DNA of 64,000 bases from positions 186,001 to 250,000 of the forward strand of contig JAQYUZ010000016.1 of NCBI GenBank assembly GCA_033819885.1, given 5' to 3'. Source of the DNA: Microbotryomycetes sp. JL201 (lineage: Eukaryota; Basidiomycota; Microbotryomycetes). Position 1 is the first letter of the stretch, and each line of letters begins with the position of its first letter. Below, one piece after another: positions 34,200-46,475 of this stretch. The notes below the pieces were generated by a model. That model made no database searches, had not been told where the DNA came from, and saw nothing but the letters and a program-made list of their open reading frames with translations. The position numbers and the translations under genes are program-made.

Positions 34200-37100
34200 A
34201 CCCGCCATCGGTTCGCGCGGACAAGTCGGAGAGCGAAAACCGTTCAAAGTCCGAAGCTGGCGCAGCGGCAGACGAGAATCTATAGCCGAGATCTCTCCTG
34301 CTCGCCCTCCGTCCGTCACATCCGACTCGAACCTCACGCTGGACGCCTCGACAGTCACGACGACGGCGACTACTGCTGACCAGCAGCAGCCGGGCAGCGA
34401 CCAGCAGTCCACAGCCGGCTCGTCATCGTCACCAGCCCGCCGCCACCCACCTCGGAGCAGGCAGTCGCAACACAACACCAACAGCAGGCACCACAGCGGC
34501 AGACAAAACCCTAGCGACGGCAACAGAACAGCTGCAGACGACAGCGCTCGAACCGCCGAGACGCGTGACTCGACACGCCCGAGCCGCCCTTCCAGCCACC
34601 GCGGCACGAGTCGCAACCCGCGCACGAATGGTACTGCTCACGCGAGGCAACTCGGCAACAACGGTGGGCCATCCGCGGCGCACACTAGCGCAAACGGCTC
34701 AATGACGACAACGGCAGCCGACGCCACCATCACCGTCGACGATCAACATGCAAGACCGCAACACGCAGGCAATCTTCGTAATGGAAACAGCAGAACGGCC
34801 CGCGGCGGCCGTGGCGGCACCAACAACACTGGGCACGCCAGCCGTCAACAGCAAGAGTCTGCCCGGCGAGCAAAGTTCAACGCCTCCCTCTCGCATCAGC
34901 CGAACCAGCAATTGAACGCCACCGCGGCAGCTTTCGACCCGACTGGTTCGTCCACAGCACAATCGGCGCCTGCACCCAAAGCTCGGGACTCTGCGCCAAA
35001 GCGAGACAAAAAGAACAAGGTGTTTGTGCCACCGGCGCCAGCACCCGTCTCGCAAACGCTGCTCGACAGGCTAACGGCAGAGCTCACTTCGGGCACGCAC
35101 GATTGCTCAATCTGTTTCAACGCACTCAGCCGCACGACTGCGATCCACTCGTGCTCAACCTGCTCGACACCGTTTCACCTGTCCTGTATCAAGGAATGGG
35201 CTCAGCGCTCTGTTATAGAGACGGCAGAGCGCGCTCAACTGCTCGCCACGCGCGATTCAAACCCGGATCCGGCGTCGCTTCAAGGCAATTGGCGTTGCCC
35301 GTCGTGTCAAACCAAGTTCACCCCTCGCGACGTGCCCAAAAAATACAAGTGCTACTGTGGACGTATGCAAGACCCGCCTCACAGACCTCCGGCAACACCT
35401 CACTCTTGCGGGAAACCTTGTGCGCGCCCGAGACCAGATGGGTGCAAGCACGAATCGTGCGGCTTGCTATGCCACCCGGGTCCGTGTCCGCCATGCGCCG
35501 TCGTACTCGAAATGCCTTGCCATTGCGGCAAATCGGACGTCCAGGTCAGATGTTCGGCCGTTCATGGGGTCAAAGGAGCGTTGTCGACCGGATTGACAAA
35601 AGACGAACTTTTGTCTTGCGGTCAGCAGTGCGGACAAAAACTCGAATGCGGATTGCACGAATGCGAGAGACAGTGTCACGAGGGCGAATGTGGGGCTTGC
35701 GTTCGAACGCGAGACAAGCAATGCTACTGTGGCCGCACCACAGTCACGGAAGACTGTGGGCACCTCAGGAGCGACAGGATCGAGTGCGCAAGACCGAACA
35801 AAAATGACACGGCCAAGGTTGAGCCTTGGATCGGAGAGTGGGAGTGTGACGAGGTGTGCGCTGCGTGAGTTCTTTATCATGCTTGCGGCCATATTTCGCG
35901 TGAATTGACTCACTTTTCCTTGGCTAGTCCGTACGACTGTGGTCACCATTGGTGCGACAAGCCGTGCCATCCTCACTCAGCAGAACCCCTCCCTTGCCCG
36001 TTCTCCCCCAACTTTGTTGCGTCATGTCCCTGCGGGGCGACGCCACTCGACAAGCTAATCTCGAGTTCCAGGCTTTCCTGTCAGGATCCGATCCCGACAT
36101 GCGACCAAGCCTGCGGCAAAGCACTGGCTTGTGGCCATGCGTGCCTGCGCAAATGTCACCATGGCGATTGCGGACCTTGTCAAACGAGAATGAATGTGCC
36201 TTGCCGCTGTGGCTCTCAAAAGACCGAACGGCTGTGCGGAGATCGCCAAGACGACGGTTCGCCTCTGCCCGACTTTACCTGCACTCGCGTTTGCAAGGCC
36301 GTGCGCAATTGTGGTCGTCATCAATGTGCGCGAGTGTGTTGTCCGTTGTCTTATCAAGAAGCCTTGACGGCGAAAAATAAAGGCAAGAAGCGGCAGCCGC
36401 TCGATTTCGCTCTCCAACTGGAGGACGACCCGCTGGGATTACACATGTGCGATAGAACGTGCGGCAGGAAGCTCAATTGCGGTGTTCACACATGTGAGCT
36501 AAACGACCACAAGGGGTGAGCTTTGTGTCTCGTCGACCGTTCGCGAAAGATATGACACTGACAGATGTATGGCTCAAAGACCTTGCCCTCCATGCCTTCG
36601 AGCCGACTTTGATGACCTCAGCTGTCATTGTGGCCGCACTGTCGTCCAGCCGCCGATCCCGTGCTCGTACAAGATTCAATGTCCCTGGCCGTGCACACGC
36701 GAATCGGCATGCGGTCACCCTCCCATGCCTCACGCCTGTCACGAGGAAGACGAGTGTCCTCCTTGCGCTTTCTTAACGACAAAGACGTGCGCCTGCGGGA
36801 AACGAGACGTGCCAAACGTTCGATGCGCCCAAGATTCTCGCAAAGTGTCTTGCGGCCAATTATGCGGTAAGCTCTTGCGGTGTGGCGCTCACAGATGTCG
36901 CAAAATGTGCCACGTCCCAGGAGAATGTGAACAGTGCGACCAAACGTGTCTCAAGCCTCGTTCATTATGTGGTCATCCTTGCCCTTTGCCTTGTCACGCT
37001 CCGTCGGCATGCAAAGAAGACGAACCCTGTCCAAAACTTATCCAAATGTCTTGTCCTTGCGGTCACTTGCAACAATCGACGCGGTGTGGGGCCTGCACGA

Positions 37101-38458
37101 CCAGGCCAGAAGGCAACAGCGGCAAGAAGCTCGTTTGCAGCGACGCTTGCTCAATCAACAAGCGCAACATGGCTCTTGCAGACGCTTTAGGCATTGAAAA
37201 GGACAAGAGAGAGGCCAAAGTCAAAGAGGTCGAGTACGACGGCGAGATGATGTCGTTCTATCAAGCCAATGTGGTCAGTTTAGAAATGACCGGTCTCCTC
37301 CTCTTCACTTCGCGAACTAATGACCGGAGTTTGTACAACGTGCAGGCGTTTTGCACTCAGATAGAAGCAACGTTGACAGATTTCGTCAGAGGCTTGAAGG
37401 CGCCATTCGATAAGCCATCGTACCATTTCCCAGTCATGAAGCGTCCGCAGCGGGCATTTGTAAGTCTCAGGGACTCGTCAGGTTTCGCATTCGCTGAATC
37501 AGAAACACCTCGCAGACTCACGAGCTAGCCGAGCTCTTTGGTTTGCGCTCCGAAAGCTTGGACGATGAGCCACGACGAAGGTACAGCTTTTGTTTTCCCA
37601 ATGATCATCAATGTGCTGCTGACACGTCCGATCTTCAGCGTCGTTGTCCATCGTCAATCAATCGCCGGCATTCCCTCACCTACCCTTGCTGAAGCGTACG
37701 CCAATCGACGCAAACCTGCAGCGGCGACTTTGACATTTGGCAGTTTGCGCAAGCAAAACGAGCGCAAACCTCACAATGCCTTGTTCCTCGAAGGTGTACT
37801 TGGTTTCGACGAATCTATGCTCAAAGATATTCTCAGACCTATGATGAGAGGACTCGTCTTTGCGGTGTCTTGGACGGGTGACGAAGACGTTCTTGTTACG
37901 TTTGATCACGTACCGTCAGCGACTGAACTGGAGACAAAATTGCACTCGATTCAAGCTTCATTGCGCATGCTGATTGAAGAGACTGGCTTTTGCGCTTTGG
38001 TCGAACTCGCAACTGTGGGTGAGGATGGAAAGGTCCAAAGAGGATCTTGGACACCTGTCGGTGGACTTGGTTCGTCAACTTTCACGACCGTCAAGTCAAT
38101 GTCGACGACTCCTGCTTCGAGGTCTTACAGCGGTACGGGTGGAGGCGGAGCAACCTCAAGCAATGGCCGTGGCGGCGTGTCGACGGGAAATGCGTTTGCA
38201 AGTTTGCAGAACAGTTCGCCACCAAAAACGACATCGACTGCCACCTATCAGCTACCTGGATCAATCGTCGGACCAGGCTTGTACAGACCTCCAAAAGCTG
38301 TCATCGCTTCCGTAACTGGCACGGACGAACCTCTGACAATCGTTCCTCGTGTCCAAGAGGAGCACAACGTGCCAGAGTCGTGGGACAATGATCAGGAAGA
38401 TGATGAACAGCCACAGCAACAAGCGAACGTAGCTGCTACGAACGAGCGTGCCGCGTAG
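34171..38458 (+). CDS. FAP1: NFX1-type zinc-finger protein with RING/PHD-like domain and R3H-like motif
   Basis: 1329 aa if started at ATG 34171; the next in-frame ATG is 34702. Exons: 34171..35864, 35928..36515, 36565..37273, 37346..37459, 37516..37580, 37639..38458. A long Ser/Thr/Asn/Arg-rich N-terminus precedes a C4HC3-type RING (HDCSICFNAL, CSTPFHLSCIKEWA, WRCPSCQTKF). A tandem array of Cys/His NFX1 fingers follows (for example CGKPCARPRPDGCKHESCG, CGHHWCDKPC, CGHACLRKCHHGDCGPC, CGAHRCRKMCH). Next come the R3H-like segment THELAELFGLRSESLDDEPR and an Asp/Glu/Gln-rich tail. Human NFX1 and yeast Fap1 are relatives. Fap1 binds the FKBP12-type prolyl isomerase and relatives have E3 or RNA/DNA-binding roles. 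The head-to-head overlap with ILV6 makes the start uncertain. Confidence 0.92.
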
Positions 38459-41211
38459 AAAATCCGTCTGCTCTCCTGATAATTGCCAGATCATCGTCAC
38501 CCTTTTTCTTACAACAAAAAAAAAACGAATCTGAAACGGATGGAAAGGAAAGTCTTGCCAAAGGCGTCTATCTCGCTCTGAATGTTCTCGACCACATGAA
38601 AGCTTCAGATAGCAACAACTCGATCTCCTTGTCTGTCCAACCTTGCGTTGGCAAAGACTGCAGGAACATAATGATGGACTGGAAGAGAAAGAAAAAAAAA
38701 GCGGCGAGTCAGCACCTTTCGCGACATGTCAAGTTTGCGTTTGTAGGAGACTGGTAAGCCGGACTGACCTGAAAGTCCATGTCTCGCAATTGATCGCTCC
38801 ACCTGACTAAGAAAGCCAAACAGACGTACAGGTGAAACTCTGAGAATGCGTCCCCTCCTTCAGCCTAGAATTTGTGTACGTAAAAGTCACGATCGGCGTG
38901 AGCGCGAGCAAGAACTAGACGGGGAAGCAAGGAGGGGAAAGGGCGTACGAGGTAAGTGTCCCACATTCGAATGATGTTTTTGACATTCATCTCTCGCATT
39001 AAAAGACAATTCATCCACCTGAACGCAAACTGTATAAACTCGACGCCGTTTTGTTCCAAGTGAACTGCCAAAGGAGCTACCGTTCCGATCCATGTCAGCG
39101 AAACACACTGGTTTGGACCGAGCCGGTACGTCGTGTGTGGACGTACCGTCGACTCTGGAGCAAAGTTCCTTCATTCTGGCAACTTGTCTAGTAATGCCAG
39201 GTTGAGCGAAAATGTAATTGTCCTGAATGCCATCCAACAATTTGGACAAGCACCAGAATGAGTCTGCCTCGAGAGCTTCAAGGACCGTTGGTGGCAAGGC
39301 CGAAACGTCATATTCCTCCGGATCAGTATCTGTAGCATGTGCTCAGTTTTCCGAGTAACGAGCGCGGGAGCGTCACTGACGTACCAATGTACGAGGATAG
39401 AAACACCTGGAAGAATGGCGTTACGAGATCGTTGATACCTTGGACGTAACCACTCGCGGGATGTCGAATTGCCCAGACGTACAATATCCGCTCGAGACTC
39501 TGGACACGAGGTATTCAGCATGTATCAGACGAGGCAGCCGTGATTGGGATTGCAAAGTAACTGACTCGTTGAGTGCCTTCGCCTTGCCAAAGTCTGACAC
39601 CGGCGTTGGTTCGGGGCACGTCAATGCTGATCTGATGCCAGATTGGACCATCCAGTCCATTGACGCCCCTGCTAAAGGCCAGCCGCACAGCGTCCGCGTA
39701 CTCTTGCCGTTTTCTTGCCAGAGTAGACACGCGCCTTGAAGCGGGTGCAGGAAGGTAGCCCTGGCCAAGGCAAAGGGGTCAGCAAAAGACGCGTGGACTA
39801 TATTGTCTACGACCTACCAGCAGCAGCTGCCATGCTGCAGGTCTGAGGTCACTCGGTATCCCAGACCATGCCAAGCCGCGAAGCTCGGCTGAACGCTCAC
39901 GTCAGCAGATGTCCTCGAAAAGCTGGTCTGGACTGAGCTTACCCAGATCAACATTGCTAGCCTGCAAGCAGTCGAAAAACTTTTTACGCCTCCTGCGCTC
40001 GCGACATTGCTCGGCTGTTTCTTCCGGTTCTTGCTCCTTGTTGTAATCGACGATCTCGGGCCCTGTCGAGCTGTAATTCGTCGCATCCAGTTGAACGTAG
40101 CCAGCGGCTGGATCCTCGTCCTCTTCGTCTGGATCGTCTGCCCTTGGTGCAGTGCTGCCAGCGCGGTCCTCTAAGTCGGCAGAGACCGATGACGTTGATC
40201 TTCTACGTGCAGCTGGCTCCGCCGTCGCCTGCTCATCGATACTGGGCCTGATAGGCGCCTTTGGGGGTACAATGTCTAGCCGGTCGAGCAAAGATACGGG
40301 ATCTTCGGGTGCGGGACAGTTTCAATGCTGTGACTCTGAGAAGAAGACCAGTCGAGCCTACCCTTGACAATTTCCAATACATTTTCTTTGACCGCCTCTC
40401 TACATTGGTCGAGCTGGTGCGTGGATGACCGTTTCGCTTTCCTGTGCGGGCCGTCTTCCTTGTCGTCGTCGACGACGTCGACGTCTGCGTGCGCCGTGTG
40501 TAGACTGTCGCCCGCCCTAGTCGAGGAAGCGCTCATACGGCGTGGTTGCTCCGAGCTGAGTCTCACCTGGCGCTGCTCCTGCTCGTCGACGACTTTATCT
40601 GCTTCTTCTTGTATTTTGTTGGCGGATGCGAGGTACGACGTGCCTCTGGTCGGAGTCGCGAGCCGTGCTGGCGCTAGTGGAGCGCCGCCACTTGCCGCGA
40701 GAGCTTCTGCCACTGCTTCCGGACCTGGTCTCGTGGCCGTCGGAGTCGGCGGCTGTGTAGCAGTAGATGGTGAAGACAAGGATCCGAGCATCGAGAACGG
40801 ATTAAACCAGGATGAAGGTGACGAAGTCGAGCCCGGCGAGGTTGCAGCCTGTTTTGAGGGCGTTCGCGTCTGTCCAGGGCGAGCCGGCGGACTTGCAGGC
40901 GGATTCGTGGTGTTGATTGTGCCGAGCGACATATGCGACATGCGCCTTGTCTGCGTATCGAGCTCGTTCCTGGTCGTTTCGTCATCGCTGCCTTCGTCCC
41001 ACGCATCGTCGTCATCCGTAGCGACTGCCTGCGATCCTCCGACGTGCTGCAATCGACTTGCACTGCCTTCTGATCGATGCTGTAGGCGTGATCTGCGTGT
41101 CGGCACGGGCGAGGCGCCATGAGCGTCACCGCCAGCATTCCTCAAAGCCGCAGCGGGCACGGCTGCTGCACTTGAAGTCGAAGACGACGCAGATCGCGAC
41201 CATGGTGCCAT
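38436..41211 (-). CDS. GYP1: TBC-domain Rab GTPase-activating protein, Gyp1 type
   Basis: About 746 aa in nine exons: 40362..41211, 39943..40302, 39818..39888, 39566..39760, 39385..39499, 39147..39329, 38949..39076, 38769..38864, and a last exon from 38678 down to ~38436. The N-terminal ~400 residues are Ser/Ala/Thr-rich. The TBC domain follows: GLAWSGIPSDLRPAAWQLLL, IWHQISIDVPRTN with the catalytic arginine, GYVQGINDLVTPFF with the catalytic glutamine, then FAFRWMNCLLMREM, RMWDTYLAEG and EFHLYVCLAFL. It ends PTQGWTDKEIELLLSEAFMW. By analogy it acts on Ypt1/Rab1-type GTPases at the Golgi. After SEAFMWSRTF the frame runs past a homopolymer tract (38515-38524) and would overlap the NFX1 3' end by ~23 nt, so the C-terminus is uncertain. 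Confidence 0.92.
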
Positions 41212-41738
41212 AAGGGCACTGCCTCCCAGCGCACAAATTCCGCTGAGTTCGTCGACAGATTCAAACGCCGCGCCGCAGCCATGCGAGCCGTGATCGAAAA
41301 CACGTAAACTTACAAGTAAATGAGAGTTCTGATACTATCATCCTCCTTTTCAAACTATTCTTGGGATCTCGAGTCGCAAGTTGTGTGCGAATTTGTGAAA
41401 AGGCGGCAAACAGCCGAGCTGTATGTCTACTCAAGCACGTCCCTGTGGTTCCAGCACAGCATGCTCTCACAATATGCTGCTTGCGCTAGCTGACCTTCTT
41501 TGCTGTCCCAAATGGCACGGGCACGACACACCCCTTCTACAGTGGCATTGAAATCACAACTTGTTATTTACAGTTTCAGAGCACGAGACATGCTCTGCAG
41601 CTGACCTACCAACCAGCATGCATATCTATATATTTGCACAACTGTACAAAGACAACATTCATCACACTTAATTCAACAGCAGAAATATATACGACTGGAG
41701 TTCCCAACTCGAGGAGGTTTCGTTTTTCGAGTTGCGAT
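41212..41738. other. intergenic region, Rab-GAP promoter / transcription-factor 3' UTR
   Basis: 527 nt between two minus-strand genes. The part near 41620-41700 is AT-rich (TATATATTTG, AAATATATAC) and probably the 3' UTR of the Zn2Cys6 gene. The rest should hold the GYP1-like promoter. No gene recognised. Confidence 0.45.
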
Positions 41739-43112
41739 TCAGGCGGCAAAGTGAGCCAAAGACGAGTGACTCATGGCGCCATACCCTTTCGATCCGCCCG
41801 ATGCTGTGTCAATTGTCGCAGGCATGATTGGCGGGAACAAGGCTGGCGCCGACGCCAGCAATTCGTCCACGCCACACGACATGAGCGCAAACTCGCCAAA
41901 ATTCGACTCGACCGCGTCCCACGGCGGAGACATTGGGTCCAATGAATGAGTGTAAGAGACTGGCGACATGCCTACAAAAATGGATTGTGGCGGACTGGTT
42001 GGAGTCGGGAGTTCAACGGACTCGGTCGACCTGGACGACTCGCGTCCCGGTATCGGCATGACATCTGGTTTGACGTCAAGAGTTGGGGGTCCCTGCAGGC
42101 TGGGCGGCGTGGGCTGCAGCGGGGGCGACGTGATCGTTCTCATGGGTGCAGTCTCGAGTTCAAGACCCTTCAAGGCCAGATTAATTGGCACGGGCTGCTG
42201 CAGAGTGGTTTGATGCCCTTGTGGTTTAGTAAGCTGTTGTGCAGCCGCTGCGGCGGCAACTATCGGCAAAGGGAGGAATCCGGTTGGCGCAAACATTTCT
42301 GTCGTAGTGGCTACTGCGGCAGCAGCAGCACAAGCAGCGACGGCGGGAGGGACCCGAGCCAACGCGCGAATGTTGGCCAAAGTCACCGGGTCCACATGAC
42401 TCTTGCTGTTGTCTTCAGAAGGTGGCGCCGCAGACAAGGGTTTGACTGTTGGCTCTGGCGCTGCGGACGAGGTGGAATTTTCGGTCTTCACGTCGATCGC
42501 GAAGCTTTCTACGGAGCTCGCATTGCTGCCACGCCTGCTGCTCGCCGAATCATGTTCTGTAATGATAAATCATTGGTCAGCACAAATGTCTCTGCGTCAC
42601 GTTGCAACACGCCACGGAGGCAGACACAATTTTAGCCCCGATGTGGGGGCCGAGCAAGCGCCTCCCGCGGGTGAGGCAAGAACCAAAGTCAAGCACCACA
42701 AGAGACCACCGCGAGCAAGAGCGAAACAAGCTTGAAGAAGCGCAGACGTCCAAGCCAAGAAGCCAACTTGCCTGAAGAGCCAGCGGCATCATCGCTTTTC
42801 GGCTTTGGATCGGCCCACCGGCACATTCCTTTGTCGCCACGTCGGTAGCGAGCTGTTTTTGTGCAGCTCGAGCAAGCCGGCTTGGCGCCATCGCATTTAA
42901 CTCGACGCTCGCGGCAAGCCAGACAAGCGGCCCCTCTGCATGAAGGAAAATTGAAAGTAGTGGGAAATGAGAAATTGAGTGTTAGCCTAATTCTTGAATA
43001 CCAAGCGCACAGGCTGAGTCAGAGTTCACACTCACTTTGCCAATGGATTTGGCGGTTGTCTGATGGTCCTTCCTTTCGAGGTCGAGATACGAGCCTGTTT
43101 GTGCTTGCCCAT
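41739..43112 (-). CDS. Zn(2)-Cys(6) binuclear-cluster transcription factor A
   Basis: 352 aa in three exons: 43036..43112, 42772..42935, 41739..42556. The first exon encodes a basic start (MGKHKQARISTSKGR). The cluster is CLACRERRVKCDG then AKPACSSC and a distal Cys in KGMCRW, i.e. C-x2-C-x6-C-x6-C-x2-C with a longer last gap. No fungal-specific middle homology domain is seen; the rest is Ala/Ser/Pro-rich and acidic near the end, like an activation domain. It is therefore a small DNA-binding regulator of unknown target. Intron 42557..42771 (215 nt) has a GC donor (TCAG|GCAAGT). A related factor lies 1.8 kb upstream in the same orientation. Confidence 0.87.
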
Positions 43113-44953
43113 GACGCTCGCTCGCAGTCCGAGCGGCGCGGACGCGCTCACTGGCGCAGAGAGAAACACACGGCTGCTTGACGGCGTTGCCCAAGGATCA
43201 AAGCCAGAATGCCAACTGAGCAGAGAAAGAGTGTTGTGAGAAGAGAGGAAGAGATTGCGCTCGTGAGACGACCTGAGTTCGCTCTGACGAAAGATAGTCT
43301 CGACTGCCCGCAGCTATGAAAAATCTGGGGACGGACTATCGTCCCGCGACGTTCATCTAGCGTGTCGCGTCCGTGAGCAAAAGCGCCTTCGGGCGTTTGC
43401 CTCGTGGCAAGACACCGGGCTATTTCGTTTCCTAATTGCAGAATCGCCATTTGCACGCTCGGGCTTTGGGCTTTTGACACAGCGATCAGATGCGCGGAGC
43501 GACGGCTCAGGTCTGCGACGTGCATGTCATGAGACCATTTGAGTGCATGAGCCTCGCGCAGTCGCATCTAGTACCCTGCAGCAAGCCTTAAACAACATGT
43601 GCCAGAAAGTGGGAATTCTTGCAAGCTTTCTTTCAATTGCTTTCGGCGGTGCAGCGACGATGGAAGCAGTGCAAGTGAGCGCATCGCCAGATCACCGGAA
43701 AGGCTCTCAAGAGGCTCTGATCGTGGATTTCGAGCCCGCAGGCGACAGATAACCCCACATAAATCGATTCCATTCTTTATGATCAACGTCAATAGTAGAC
43801 GATCTGCTTTGGTGTGAGAGAACGTCATGTGGCGCGCCGCACAAAACCCCTGCTTCGCGTCGCGAGGTCCCGACATATTCTCAGTGACGTGAATTGCATG
43901 GAGACAGGCTTGATGCACGAGTCAACAACGCTACGGCCACATTCAGAGGGCATGCAACATCAGAGTTGCAACCGACAATCGAGCTAGCCGCTCATTTGAC
44001 CCGGCATTGTGCCGACGAGTTTGCACGGCTGCAACGGCTGCAGCCGCTACGTAGAGTAATGCAGCCAGGAAAAAAAGGCTTGACTCGGTTACGATCAGAT
44101 GTGCGACAGAAGCTCAAGTGGCCGAGACAGAGGCGTGTAATACCATTCGGCTTCATGCATCTCGCTCGAGCAATTTGCCATAAGCTTGGGTGCCATCGTG
44201 GACAAAGCGCAAGCAACATGCGCTGCAGCGCTCGAGTCGTGCTTCAGTACATGCACTATCGTTGGGGAGGACGTGCATGGGAAAAGATTTGCCATTGCGA
44301 AAAAGCCTTTGCAGATCCTCTGTCTCATGAAAATCACGGCCCGGCTTCCGTGTCCCCTTACAGCATTCCGGGAAATCGATAGCTTGAATTGCACATCGTA
44401 AACTCTTGCCTGCAGCTCTTGCGACCGATCTGTCATCTTGACATGATCAACTTGCAACATTATCGTATCAGCAGAGCACCACATGTACAGAAGCGGTGAT
44501 GAGGTATTCACTATGACGAAGACTGCGCTTGTTCTTGCCACGTCATTCAATGAGAGCCAACTAGAAATTGCCTCATGACGCTGATAGGGATGACCACACT
44601 GGACATCTCCTTGATCTTGGATACCCAGAACGCGAGTTTGTGTACAAAAGTCCTGGGATGACACTTCGAAGCAAACGACGACGTGGCCGGCGGCGCGGAT
44701 CGAACTCGTCCGCTAGACCCACTAGGTCTTGACCGACTGCTTGCGATTTGTCTAGTTCACTGCTACTTGACCAGCTTTGAATGACGTGTATTGAAGTGTA
44801 TTCAACAAAGGAGGAGATACTGCTCTAATAAGTTACACAAACAAACAGGTACGGCGATGTGAAGGGAAACAAACGGGGGCACTGCAATAGATTCTGAGTT
44901 CCATACATTGAATTCTCTTTTGGCTCGATGAATCGCAAGGTATGCGAGCGCGG
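43113..44953. other. gene-poor 1.84-kb interval between the two Zn2Cys6 genes
   Basis: This is the largest stretch without a supported gene. Open frames of 100-190 codons occur on both strands (the longest is 44095..44664 on the minus strand), but none has a recognisable motif, convincing introns or a consistent codon pattern. Antisense shadows in real genes here reach the same size. The interval should contain the promoter of factor A at its low end and the 3' UTR of factor B at its high end. It could also hold a non-coding RNA or a diverged gene. Confidence 0.35.
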
Positions 44954-46475
44954 TCATGACAAGCCAAACAAGTCGCTGAACTCGGAATTGACGGTTGTCA
45001 ACTCTAACCAAGTGCTTGTGCTGACAGCTTGGCTGAGATCTATCCAAGGTGCGAGGTCGTCAATATTATCCAGCTTGGGTCGAGTGACAGCTTGTCTTTG
45101 AGCAGAGGCAGGCACAGCGAACAAGTCGAGCGAGTCGTCAAGCTTGGAAAAGGATGACCACAACCCGTCAAGCTTGTCGAGCACAACATCCCCCCTTTGC
45201 GGTGGCATCGGTCCAAACAAATTGTTTGTAATCATGTCGGGGCCAAAAGTTGTAGCGGGCATGATGCTCGGCGAGAAGGTATCGGGAGTGCTTGGGCCGC
45301 AGATCGAGGAAGCCGTCGAGGATGATGCTGTCGAAGCCGACGCAAAAGAGTGTGTTCGCTCACGAGGAGCCATAAATAAGGGTTGCAAGCCGAAAGGGCT
45401 CGCATTAACAGACATGGCGTCGAAATGGCTCGCAGGCCACGATGGGCTTGGGATGGGTTCGACCGCCGCTGCCATCGATTCGGATGTGATGTTTACCGAC
45501 GACGTTGGAGGCATGAAGCTTGTCTGAGGGAATTCTCCTCTCTGTGCATGTCTTGCTGCGTCCGCGAAAGTCAAAGTGCCCGAGGCGAGTGCCGCAAACA
45601 GTGGCACGTCGATGGCGGCCGGGTGCTCGAAAATGTTGGAAACGTTGGCCAGCAGCGAGGCGGGTACCAATTGGAGAGATGTGGCTTGATCGTTCTGAGG
45701 TGCGAGCACTGGCGAATTCGACATTGACCGAGCTCCTGGCATGACCGAAGGTGGCGTTGCCTCGGCTGCAAGTTGCAGGCGATCAGTAATGGTCTATGCG
45801 GTATAAGCTGGCACGTTGACAGAGCTTGTCATGTGAACTTACATGAACTTGAGCTTATCAGGCTATTCCGGCGGCTGTTGTTATCCTCACACATGTGTCG
45901 ATCTTGGTCCGCCGCTTTGGCCGACGAGCACAAGCCAGCTTTCGGCACAAGGCCTTCGTACACGCAGCAGACGGGCTTGCGACGAAAGCGAGCTGTTCGC
46001 ACACATGCTTTGCATGCTGGTTGTTCGCCATCACATCTGACCTTGCGCAGTCTGCACGACTGGCAAGCGAGACCCTGCGGGAAGCAAGATTGCCATCACG
46101 TTCGGAGTAGGTTCAGTTGCGACGGGCATGCGGCGGAAAGATGCCGCACGAACGAAACACGAGAGCGGGCCCAAAATTAGTATTTAGAACACGGGCGGGA
46201 ATCACGGGCCGGGGTTGCGGAGCAAGTTCCGTGAGGGCAGTCGAAAAAGATTGCAGGTTATGGGTGCAGGATTTGGTATACGCTGTCAGCTGGCTGAGCT
46301 TGTAGTCATCATCAAGTTGCACCTCTGTGCTCCTCACCTTCATTATGGAGCTCTTGCGGGAAATCTTTCGACCCCGTCGAACGCTCTTGGCTGCAGCAGC
46401 CGCCGACTGATCAACGTCTGTCGGCGTCGTTTCGGCAAAGTATTGCGCGTCTTCGTCCATCGGAAGCGGCGACAT
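44954..46475 (-). CDS. Zn(2)-Cys(6) binuclear-cluster transcription factor B
   Basis: 377 aa in three exons: 46338..46475, 45891..46074, 44954..45765. The ATG lies in GCCACCATG, a strong start context. Exon 1 ends in a basic stretch (KSVRRGRKISRKSS). Exon 2 carries the cluster: ACQSCRLRKVRCDG, EQPACKAC and KPVCCVYEG, the Zn2Cys6 spacing with a long last gap as in factor A. The large last exon is Ser/Pro/Ala-rich with hydrophobic-acidic patches near the end (LDNIDDLAPWIDLSQ, NSEFSDLFGLS) like transactivation motifs. No middle homology domain is seen. The introns are long for this window (263 and 125 nt). Cluster, exon layout and orientation suggest an old tandem duplicate of factor A. Targets unknown. 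Confidence 0.87.

Noticed and set aside
33924-34625. 233-codon minus-strand frame running upstream of ILV6
   Set aside because: The part above 34199 is antisense to the NFX1-type N-terminus and Val/Cys/Leu-rich without homology. Only the portion from Met at 34199 gives a credible mitochondrial presequence.
43894-44664. opposite-strand frames of 162 and 189 codons in the gap between the Zn2Cys6 genes
   Set aside because: No motifs, no supporting splice structure, and frames of this size occur by chance throughout this GC-balanced window.
44660-44790. tRNA-like sequence (minus strand GAGTTCGATCC with a possible D-arm upstream)
   Set aside because: The T-arm does not form a five-base-pair stem with a seven-base loop, and no acceptor or anticodon stem could be paired.
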